A stretch of 64,000 nucleotides of DNA from positions 434,001 to 498,000 of the forward strand of contig JACJYA010000002.1 in NCBI GenBank assembly GCA_020636315.1, written 5' to 3'. The notes below the pieces were generated by a model. That model searched no databases. It saw only the letters and a program-made list of their open reading frames with translations, and was not told where the DNA came from. The stretch comes from Lewinellaceae bacterium (GTDB taxonomy: Bacteria > Bacteroidota > Bacteroidia > Chitinophagales > Saprospiraceae). Numbering within the stretch: position 1 is the stretch's first letter; each line of letters starts with the position of its first letter. Both the position numbers and the translations under genes were made by a program. Shown one piece after another: positions 1 through 6,354 of this stretch.

Positions 1-7
1 ATCCGCC

Positions 8-796
8 ATGGCAAAACTCTTCCTCTCTCTGGCTCTCATTATAGCCGCCGGCCCGGCCACCTGCCAGCCGGCCCTGATCAGGCCTGCACCGGATGGCTGC
101 CCCCATTGCCTCTTCCACGAAGGCGCCATCATTCGCGAAGACACCACCGCCCCGGTTATCTTCCTCGTTTTTACCGGTGGAGATTACAACGAGGGAGGGG
201 AATACATCCGCCGGGTGCTGAAAGAACAGCAGGCGCCCGCCCACTTTTTCTTCACCGGCGATTTCTACCGCCTGCCTGCCAACGAAGCCCTGATCCGCGG
301 CCTGAAGGCCGACGGGCACTACCTCGGCGCCCATTCCGACAAGCACCTCCTCTATGCCCCCTGGGACAACCGGGACTCGCTCCTCGTCAGCCGGGAGCAA
401 TTCACCGCCGACCTACTGGCCAACTACCGGGAGATGGCCCGCTTCGGCATCCGGAAGGAAGACGCCCCCTTTTTCCTCCCGCCCTACGAATGGTACAACG
501 CCACCATCAGCCGCTGGACAAAAGAGCTCGGCCTGCAACTCATCAATTTCAGCCCCGGCACCCGCTCCAACGCCGATTACACCACTCCGGATATGGGTAA
601 CCGGTACCGCAGCAGCGAGGAGATCATGGAGAGCATACTGGGCTATGAGCGGGAAAGCGAGCACGGCCTGAACGGCTTCATCCTACTGCTGCACATCGGC
701 ACCCACCCGGGAAGGACGGACAAGTTCTACTACCGGCTGGGGAAACTGATCGGGGAGTTGAGGGAACGGGGGTATGGGTTTGGAAGGATAAAATAA
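8..796 (+). CDS. Secreted NodB-like polysaccharide deacetylase family protein
   Basis: A 262-residue protein with an N-terminal signal peptide (about residues 1-19), so periplasmic or exported. The NodB fold is recognised from a zinc-type HSDKH motif (109-113), a PPY motif (158-160) and a late LLLHIGTHP motif (227-234, His229 and His233). Motif 1 is atypical: instead of TFDDG it reads FTGGDYNEGG (55-64), leaving one Asp (59). As I recall the family, a similar FTG-x-D/E form occurs in Bacteroidota relatives that are fused to or sit beside glycosidases. Probable role is de-N- or O-acetylation of a polysaccharide; the substrate cannot be read from sequence. The ATG at 8 gives the signal peptide directly; anything upstream is outside the window. 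Confidence 0.8.
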   Translation: MAKLFLSLALIIAAGPATCQPALIRPAPDGCPHCLFHEGAIIREDTTAPVIFLVFTGGDYNEGGEYIRRVLKEQQAPAHFFFTGDFYRLPANEALIRGLKADGHYLGAHSDKHLLYAPWDNRDSLLVSREQFTADLLANYREMARFGIRKEDAPFFLPPYEWYNATISRWTKELGLQLINFSPGTRSNADYTTPDMGNRYRSSEEIMESILGYERESEHGLNGFILLLHIGTHPGRTDKFYYRLGKLIGELRERGYGFGRIK

Positions 797-857
797 GCCA
801 TCGGGTGCCCAAGGGAAGTGAAGGAAGGGCTGAACAGATGACCTGTTCCCTGATTTC

Positions 858-1475
858 CTAAAATGACTTTCTCAGGAAAACTCCGGTATTAGAAGACCCT
901 GTCCACTCATGGCCAGACTCCGCAAAATTTGTGGCAATACCAAATTGAAACCCTCTAAAACCAGCTCCCACACGAAGCCGCTGAACACTCCCCAGGTGAC
1001 TGTTCTTTCGGAACAGGGTGAATAGCTCAAGGCTGGAATAGAGTTTCCATTCACCGCCCAGAGATGGGGTGAACCGGAGGATGGAGAACCAGCTGTACTC
1101 CAACTGGTTTTTCAGGCCGACGGACGCCAGTCCGAACAGCATCCAGCTGGGTTTCGCTTTGAAAATGTGGGCGCCCGCGTCCGCCCCTCCGCCTGTATCC
1201 GCGATCTTTCCGACGATGCTGGCGCCGATGCCGCTGCCGGTGGTATAGTTCAGATAGGCGCCGGTAAAAAGGCTGGTATTATCGTCATAATCAACCGTGG
1301 CGCGGGTCCTGCTGAAAAGTGAAAGACCCTTTTTGCTCCCCATGAACTTCAGCCACTGAACATCCGCGAAAACCCTCTTATTTCCGGCCATTACCTCCAG
1401 GCTTTGCCCGTTTACATTCACGGCCGCCACAGCCCACAAGATTAACGGCAATGCATATTTATTCATATTGCTCAT
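858..1475 (-). CDS. Hypothetical secreted or outer-membrane protein
   Basis: A 205-residue protein of unrecognised family. It has a signal peptide ending near NVNGQ (about residue 24), then alternating polar/hydrophobic segments rich in Gly, Ser, Phe and Tyr. It ends in Arg-Lys-Ser-Phe, and a terminal Phe is typical of outer-membrane beta-barrels. A small barrel or surface protein is therefore the best guess (inference). An internal Met three codons later (1466) could equally be the start. It follows the DJ-1-like gene (stop at 1517) on the same strand with about 40 nt between, so the two may be co-transcribed. Confidence 0.6.
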   Translation of the reverse strand: MSNMNKYALPLILWAVAAVNVNGQSLEVMAGNKRVFADVQWLKFMGSKKGLSLFSRTRATVDYDDNTSLFTGAYLNYTTGSGIGASIVGKIADTGGGADAGAHIFKAKPSWMLFGLASVGLKNQLEYSWFSILRFTPSLGGEWKLYSSLELFTLFRKNSHLGSVQRLRVGAGFRGFQFGIATNFAESGHEWTGSSNTGVFLRKSF

Positions 1476-1516
1476 TAAAAGAGGGGCAGCAGAGCAATAC
1501 TGCTGCCCTGCGCATT

Positions 1517-2383
1517 TTATTTCTGATTCAATTGCTGAACGGCCATCCTTGCCGCTGCGGCGCCGGAATTCTGCTGTTGCCCGGTGATGAGGTTCCCATC
1601 GGCGATGGCGTAGGAAGAAAAAGCGCCGGCTACTTTAAAGGTAGTATCCGAGAGCTTTCCGGCCTCATCCTCGATGCGGTACGGCTGGATCTTCCGGCCA
1701 ACGGCCTGGTCGGCATAGTCCTCTTCCGAGTTGGCAAAGCCCGTCCAGGTTTTATCCTTTACGATCAATTCCCCATCCGATTTCCTGGCCTCCAGTAAAA
1801 GCGTAGTGGAGTGGCACACCGCCGCACTCGGTTTTCCGGCTTCATAAAAATCGGCGAAGAGCTTTTCCAGGTTGTGGTTCCCCCTGAAGGTGTACATGGG
1901 GCCCTGGCCACCCACCAGGAATATTGCGTCGTAATCATCTGCATTCACTTCTGTGATTTTCCTGGTATTGGCCAGCATTTCATTGAACCATTCCAACTGC
2001 ATGTATCCCAGAGAGATGACATCGTGAGCAGAATATCCACTGGCGTCGGTGGGGTTGGAATATCCGTCCATTTCGACCTTCCCTCCTTCGGTAGAAGCCA
2101 GCTCCACCTCATAGCCCGCTTCCTGAAATACATGCAGAGGGTGTGTCAGTTCCGCAGCCCAAAAGCCGATAGGCCATCCTGTTTGTTTTGAAACTGCGGG
2201 GCTGCTGGCTACCATTAAGATCTTGCCTTTATAAGGCATTCCGTGGGCATGAACGTACTGTACCTCTTCTTTTACTGTACTCTTCGGATCAGTATCATTG
2301 GATGAAGGAGCACTGCCCTGCGCCCCGGCCAACACGGCCCAGAACAACAGGCCCATTGTAAGCAGAATTTGATTTCTTTTCAT
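1517..2383 (-). CDS. Exported DJ-1/PfpI family protein (class I glutamine amidotransferase-like)
   Basis: A 288-residue protein starting at the ATG at 2383, which gives a signal peptide (about 1-22); an upstream in-frame extension to 2416 would spoil it. The DJ-1/PfpI fold is shown by a conserved Glu (78, GFWAAEL), a VGGQG turn (157-161) and the nucleophile elbow AAVCHSTT with Cys190-His191. Relatives act as glyoxalases, deglycases, chaperones or proteases; export is unusual because most DJ-1 proteins are cytosolic. It is divergent from an HxlR regulator across a 126-bp region with two inverted repeats, so it is probably that regulator's target and induced by oxidative or electrophile stress (inference). 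Its -7-like element would be the TACTTTTG read on the minus strand at 2414-2421. Confidence 0.8.
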   Translation of the reverse strand: MKRNQILLTMGLLFWAVLAGAQGSAPSSNDTDPKSTVKEEVQYVHAHGMPYKGKILMVASSPAVSKQTGWPIGFWAAELTHPLHVFQEAGYEVELASTEGGKVEMDGYSNPTDASGYSAHDVISLGYMQLEWFNEMLANTRKITEVNADDYDAIFLVGGQGPMYTFRGNHNLEKLFADFYEAGKPSAAVCHSTTLLLEARKSDGELIVKDKTWTGFANSEEDYADQAVGRKIQPYRIEDEAGKLSDTTFKVAGAFSSYAIADGNLITGQQQNSGAAAARMAVQQLNQK

Positions 2384-2409
2384 TGCAAATTGTTTTGGTT
2401 TAAAAATGC

Positions 2410-2440
2410 TTGTCAAAAGTATTGGAAAAACCTACCTTTG
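2410..2440 (+). promoter_or_regulatory. Bacteroidota-type promoter for the HxlR gene
   Basis: TTG at 2410-2412, a 20-nt spacer, then TACCTTTG at 2433-2440, an exact match to the Bacteroidota -7 consensus TAnnTTTG. Transcription would begin near 2447, about 60 nt upstream of the HxlR ATG at 2510. Confidence 0.55.
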
Positions 2441-2448
2441 GATAGGTA
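2433..2448. promoter_or_regulatory. Candidate operator 1 (inverted repeat)
   Basis: Perfect inverted repeat TACCT-N6-AGGTA overlapping the -7 element of the HxlR promoter. A dimeric regulator bound here would block that promoter, consistent with autorepression. The motif TACTTAC begins at its right edge (2447-2453) and recurs at 2466-2472. Confidence 0.5.
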
Positions 2449-2468
2449 CTTACCCAAAAGTTCCATAC

Positions 2469-2486
2469 TTACTTTTTTGAAAGTAA
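2469..2486. promoter_or_regulatory. Candidate operator 2 (inverted repeat)
   Basis: Perfect inverted repeat TTACTTT-N4-AAAGTAA between the divergent DJ-1-like and HxlR genes. The size and dyad form resemble operators of DUF24/HxlR winged-helix dimers. It lies downstream of the predicted HxlR start point and upstream of the DJ-1-like gene. Confidence 0.55.
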
Positions 2487-2509
2487 ATTGATAATCAAAT
2501 CTTTAGAAA

Positions 2510-2866
2510 ATGCCCGATTTTCTATTCAAGGGAAAAGTTTACTACAACCCCGTAGAATTTGCCATGGACAGGCTGGGGGGCACCTGGAAGATGCCCATAC
2601 TGTGGCGGCTGAAAGACAAAGTCTATCGCTACGGAGAACTGAAAAGGTCTATTGCCCATATTTCCGACAAAATGCTGACCGCTCAGCTGAGAGAACTGGA
2701 GGCCGACGGGTTCATCCACCGGGAGGTTTATCCGGTTGTACCGCCCAGGGTGGAATACAGCATTACCGAGAAGGGAAGGTCCGCGATCCCTATTGTTGAG
2801 CATATCCGAAATTATGGCATTGGGTTAATGGAACAGGAGGGGATAGATATTGAGGAATACTTATGA
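2510..2866 (+). CDS. HxlR (DUF24) family transcriptional regulator
   Basis: A 118-residue single-domain winged-helix protein. The family signature is present: DRLGGTWKMPILWRL, then YGELKRSIAHISDKMLTAQLREL as recognition region, a basic wing around VPPRVEYSITEKG, and a C-terminal dimerisation helix. Members repress neighbouring detoxification genes, often through a thiol or quinone/aldehyde signal. No Cys is visible here, so classic YodB/HypR thiol switching is unlikely and a ligand or another residue would have to be sensed. The divergent DJ-1-like gene is the natural target. Confidence 0.88.
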   Translation: MPDFLFKGKVYYNPVEFAMDRLGGTWKMPILWRLKDKVYRYGELKRSIAHISDKMLTAQLRELEADGFIHREVYPVVPPRVEYSITEKGRSAIPIVEHIRNYGIGLMEQEGIDIEEYL

Positions 2867-2905
2867 AAATCGGAACGGCCAATAATGCGAAGTTCATGTG
2901 CTCCC

Positions 2906-2940
2906 AACCTTTGAGGTTTCAGAAACCTCAAAGGTTTTTT
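2906..2940 (+). terminator. Intrinsic terminator / palindromic repeat copy 1
   Basis: Perfect 14-bp stem (AACCTTTGAGGTTT, 2906-2919, paired with 2923-2936), a 3-nt loop and a T run to 2940. It follows the HxlR gene by 40 nt and suits a terminator. A near-identical second copy lies at 2990-3024. Confidence 0.65.
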
Positions 2941-2952
2941 AATAGGGATTCT

Positions 2953-2960
2953 TATTTTTG
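2953..2960 (+). promoter_or_regulatory. Possible -7 element for the arylsulfotransferase-like gene
   Basis: TATTTTTG matches TAnnTTTG exactly. No convincing TTG lies 19-23 nt upstream, so this is weak. If used, the second palindrome (2990-3024) would sit in the 5' leader. Confidence 0.25.
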
Positions 2961-2989
2961 ATTCTTCGAACCTCTAATTCGTACTTCCA

Positions 2990-3024
2990 AACCTTTGAGG
3001 TTTCGCAAACCTCAAAAGTTTTTT
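2990..3024 (+). repeat. Palindromic repeat copy 2 (leader hairpin)
   Basis: Second copy of the AACCTTTGAGGTTT hairpin: arms 2990-3003 and 3007-3020, loop CGC, one C/A mismatch (2993/3017), T run to 3024. It ends 13 nt before the ATG at 3037. It may be a mobile palindrome or an attenuator-like leader structure. Confidence 0.55.
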
Positions 3025-3036
3025 AATCCATCATCC

Positions 3037-4719
3037 ATGATCCAAAAGTACCTGCTCTCCGCCCTGCTGGCGATGCTGTTCACCCTCCAGTCACACGCCC
3101 AGACCCTCGGCGTCACCCAATACGAAGAAGGCAGCCTGGAAGGCTATACCTTCTTCTCTCCCTTTTCCGGGACGAAGGCCTATATCATCGACAACTGCGG
3201 GCGGCTGGTTAACGTCTGGAATCGCGGCGCCCAGCCTGGCCTGGCGGCCTACTTCCTGGAAAATGGGCTGATGTTGCGCACCTATAAACCGGACCCCGCC
3301 GGCCCTTTCACTTCCGCCAGCAATTCCGGAGGGCTGGAACTGGTGGACTGGGACAACAATACCGTATGGGCCTACGAGTTTAATACTTCCACCTGGATCT
3401 CTCACCACGATGCCGTTTACCTGCCCAACGGCCATATCCTGGTGCTCACCTGGGAACTGGTGTACCGCGACGAGCTGGTCGAACTGGGCCGCGACCCCAA
3501 TGAGATTGCCCCTCAGAATTTCATGTGGTCGGAGCGCATCATTGAAGTGGAGCCCGTCGGCGCCAATGACATCAACATCGTCTGGGAATGGCGCATCAAA
3601 GACCACTACATCCAGGACTTCGACCCCACCAAACTAAATTACGGTATGGTGGAAGAGCATCCCGAATTGTTCGATATCAACCTGCCCGAGCTGAACAGCT
3701 CCAATTCCAATTCGACCCGCGACTGGAACCACTTCAACTCCATCGATTACCACCCCGAACTGGACCAGATCCTGATCAGCGTACGCAATTCCGACGAGAT
3801 CTGGATCATCGACCACAGCACTACCACCGAAGAGGCGGCCTCCCACAGCGGCGGCCGCTACGGCAAAGGCGGCGACATCCTCTACCGCTGGGGCAACGCA
3901 TCGGCCTACCGCCGCGCGCCAGTGAGTGAGCAGAAGCTTTTTGGCCAGCACGGTGTCCACTGGATTCGGGAAGGGCTGCCCGACGCCGGCAAGATCATGA
4001 TCTACAACAACGGAAACGGCCGTCCCGGGCCCGACTTTTCGACGGTGGAGATCCTCGTCCCCCCGCAGGACAGTCTCGGATTCTACTCCATCCCGGAGGA
4101 AAGCCCGATCGGCCCGGAACTGCCGGAGTGGGTATATGGCGACCGGCCGGGCGAAACCTTCTACTCGGCCTACCTCTCCAACGCCCAGCGCCTGTCCAAC
4201 GGCAATACGCTCATCAACGCCGGCTCGCCGGGGCTCATCTTTGAGATCAGTCCGGAACGCAATGTGGTTTGGGAGTACATCATCCCTCTGTTCGGCGATT
4301 TCCCGGCCACCCAGGGCGGCAGCGTTTCCAACAACGGCAATTTCCGGGCGTATAAATTTGATGAAAGCTACCCGGGATTCAACGGGCTGGAACTCACTCC
4401 CGGTTCCACGATCGAGATCGGAGAAAACCCGCTGGGCTGCCCGCTGACGGTGGGAACCAACGGGGAGGAGCTTTTGGAGGTAAAACTCACCTACCTGCCC
4501 GGCAGCCAGTCCCTGCTGGCCCACAACCCCAATGCCCACCACCTCTCTCTTTTTCTGACAGATATGGCTGGCCGTCGGCAGCTGTTGGGCAAGACTCATT
4601 CTGAAAGCAGTATTACAGAAATTCCCGATCTTGTCCAGGGAGTTTACTTCGTTCAGGCGATTGCTGAAAAAGGAAGGGTGACAGGTAAAAAAATATGGGT
4701 TGAGGGCCAAAGGCCTTGA
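3037..4719 (+). CDS. Arylsulfotransferase-like beta-propeller with Type IX sorting domain
   Basis: Starts at the ATG at 3037, giving a signal peptide (MIQKYLLSALLAMLF.. to about residue 22); the longer frame from 2995 runs through a hairpin and is rejected. The body (about 25-470) has the aryl-sulfate sulfotransferase-type propeller pattern: HHDAVYLPNGHILVL, DWNHFNSIDYHPELDQILIS, GQHGVHWI and NAQRLSNGNTLI, with repeated His at blade tips. The last 80 residues form a Type IX type-A sorting domain ending GVYFVQAIAEKG..KKIWVE. The product is therefore probably moved across the outer membrane by the SprA machinery encoded later in the window and is surface-anchored or released. Sulfotransfer activity is family inference; the catalytic His was not assigned. 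Confidence 0.82.
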   Translation: MIQKYLLSALLAMLFTLQSHAQTLGVTQYEEGSLEGYTFFSPFSGTKAYIIDNCGRLVNVWNRGAQPGLAAYFLENGLMLRTYKPDPAGPFTSASNSGGLELVDWDNNTVWAYEFNTSTWISHHDAVYLPNGHILVLTWELVYRDELVELGRDPNEIAPQNFMWSERIIEVEPVGANDINIVWEWRIKDHYIQDFDPTKLNYGMVEEHPELFDINLPELNSSNSNSTRDWNHFNSIDYHPELDQILISVRNSDEIWIIDHSTTTEEAASHSGGRYGKGGDILYRWGNASAYRRAPVSEQKLFGQHGVHWIREGLPDAGKIMIYNNGNGRPGPDFSTVEILVPPQDSLGFYSIPEESPIGPELPEWVYGDRPGETFYSAYLSNAQRLSNGNTLINAGSPGLIFEISPERNVVWEYIIPLFGDFPATQGGSVSNNGNFRAYKFDESYPGFNGLELTPGSTIEIGENPLGCPLTVGTNGEELLEVKLTYLPGSQSLLAHNPNAHHLSLFLTDMAGRRQLLGKTHSESSITEIPDLVQGVYFVQAIAEKGRVTGKKIWVEGQRP

Positions 4720-4758
4720 TCCTTAATTAAAGCCAGAACACAAAAAAGAACGTTGTAC

Positions 4759-5070
4759 ATGAACAAATACGGACTCTACGGAAAGCTGAACGCCCTGCCC
4801 GGAAAAGGCAATGAACTTGCCGCCATTCTGCTGGAAGCGGCTGAACTGGTGCGTAACGCCAGGGGCTGCAATATCTACCTCATTGGAAAGGACGCTAATA
4901 ACGCCGACACCATCTGGGTAACCGAAGTATGGGACAGCAAGGAAGACCACGACGAATCTCTGAAAGCGGATGCTGTCCGCCAGCTCATCGGCCGCGCCAT
5001 GCCCCTGCTCGACGGCCGCCCGGAAGGAGGGACGGAACTGGAAGTTTTGGGAGGAGTGGGGGTGGAGTGA
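4759..5070 (+). CDS. ABM-domain protein (putative quinol monooxygenase)
   Basis: A 103-residue ferredoxin-like alpha/beta barrel of the antibiotic biosynthesis monooxygenase family. It shows the KYGLYGKLNALPGKGNELAAIL opening, a central IYLIGKD strand, the WVTEVWDSKEDHDESL strand-helix and a C-terminal helix of YgiN type. Members are cytosolic dimers that oxidise quinols or aromatic polyketides, or only bind small ligands. The ATG at 4759 is preferred over a TTG two codons upstream. It lies 39 nt after the arylsulfotransferase-like gene. No regulator is adjacent. Confidence 0.82.
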   Translation: MNKYGLYGKLNALPGKGNELAAILLEAAELVRNARGCNIYLIGKDANNADTIWVTEVWDSKEDHDESLKADAVRQLIGRAMPLLDGRPEGGTELEVLGGVGVE

Positions 5071-5107
5071 TGTGTGATTTATGATGTATGGTGTTTGATG
5101 TACGATT
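5071..5107. repeat. Degenerate TGATGT-type short repeats
   Basis: The stretch after the ABM gene is built from imperfect units of the form TGATGT(A/G)TGRTTT. A similar tract occurs at 31703-31737. Low-complexity intergenic DNA of unknown function. Confidence 0.35.
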
Positions 5108-5190
5108 TTTGCCCATCTTCCAATCGAGTCGCGTAAAGTTTTCACGGTTTGGCATTTTTCTGTTAACATTGGAGGATAAAAACAATTAGA

Positions 5191-6315
5191 ATGAGCAGAT
5201 TCCTCCTTCTCTTCGCCGTCGCCATCTGCCTTGGAGCCTGCAAAGAGGCCCCTCAGCTCACTTTTACTTCTGAATTAGGTGCTTTATACAATGACGAACT
5301 ACCTGCCGATGAACCCGGCGGCGCCGTGCTGGTAATGAAAGGTGACAGCATCCTCTTCTCCAATGGCTACGGCCTGGCGGATCTCGAAACCGGGGAGCCA
5401 ATCACGCCCAATACGCTCTTCAACACCGGTTCTGTCAGCAAGACCTTCACCGCCTACGGCATCCTGAAGCTGAGAGACGAGGGCGCCCTGTCGCTGGAAG
5501 ACAGCCTGGGGAAATATTTCCCCGATTTCGACAACCCGGAGATCGCCGCAAAAGTAAAGATCAAGCACCTCCTCACGCATTCTTCCGGCCTGCCCGACCT
5601 CCGGAAAACGGAGGAGGACAGCGTTTTCTACCTCACCGCCAAAGACCGGGAAAACTGGGAGCCCATCAAACGGGCGCAGGCGCTAAACTTCGAGCCGGGC
5701 GAAAAATACCAGTACTCCAACCCCGCCTTCAACGGCCTGGCCCTCATCATCGAGCAGGTGTCAGGCAGCAAGTGGCAGGATTACGTCCGCCAGGAGATCA
5801 TGCTGCCCGCCGACATGGAGAACAGCACGATCACCGACGGGCCATACCCACAGGAGGGCGTCGCCCACGGCTATGTGAAAGAGGATGGCCGGTACCGGGA
5901 GTATGACTACGGTGAATACCCCACCTTCGCCGCCGCCGGCAATGGCGGGGTCTGGAGCTCCGTCAACGAACTGGCGAAGTACGAGCTGGCCATCCGGCAA
6001 AATACCTTCCTGAACGAAGCCACCATCGCCGAATCCAGAACCGTTTATGAGCCGGAAAACTGGGCGGACAGCCTGCCGCCCTTCCTTGGTTTCAGCTGGT
6101 TTGTCGAGCCGCCCGCTCCGCCCCTGAACGTGCGCAGGGTTTTCCATACCGGCTCCCAGGGCGGCTTCCGGGCTTTCCACCTCAGCATCCCCGAAAAGGA
6201 GATCCTTTACGTGGCCCTCTTTAACCGGCCGGTGAACCGGGAAGCCTTCATGGAGAAGGGGTTGGAGCTGATGGCGAAATACGGGTGGCTGGATCGGCCA
6301 GATTCAGGTAATTGA
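5191..6315 (+). CDS. Beta-lactamase family serine hydrolase, lipoprotein
   Basis: A 374-residue class C beta-lactamase/DD-peptidase-fold protein. The lipobox LGAC places the acylated Cys at 17. Catalytic motifs are complete: S81-V-S-K84 (SxxK), Y175-S-N (YxN) and HTGSQGG (the KTG-equivalent box) near residue 315. In related proteins these carry out esterase, D-aminopeptidase or peptidoglycan-modifying reactions; beta-lactam hydrolysis is not implied. It precedes the sulfatase lipoprotein by 39 nt on the same strand, so the two envelope proteins may be one operon. Confidence 0.88.
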   Translation: MSRFLLLFAVAICLGACKEAPQLTFTSELGALYNDELPADEPGGAVLVMKGDSILFSNGYGLADLETGEPITPNTLFNTGSVSKTFTAYGILKLRDEGALSLEDSLGKYFPDFDNPEIAAKVKIKHLLTHSSGLPDLRKTEEDSVFYLTAKDRENWEPIKRAQALNFEPGEKYQYSNPAFNGLALIIEQVSGSKWQDYVRQEIMLPADMENSTITDGPYPQEGVAHGYVKEDGRYREYDYGEYPTFAAAGNGGVWSSVNELAKYELAIRQNTFLNEATIAESRTVYEPENWADSLPPFLGFSWFVEPPAPPLNVRRVFHTGSQGGFRAFHLSIPEKEILYVALFNRPVNREAFMEKGLELMAKYGWLDRPDSGN

Positions 6316-6354
6316 TAAAAAGTTCTCAATTTTCAATAACTCAACTAGCGGCTC

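Noticed and set aside
3634..4710. Minus-strand 358-codon open frame
   Set aside because: Antisense to the arylsulfotransferase-like gene, which has signal peptide, propeller motifs and sorting domain.
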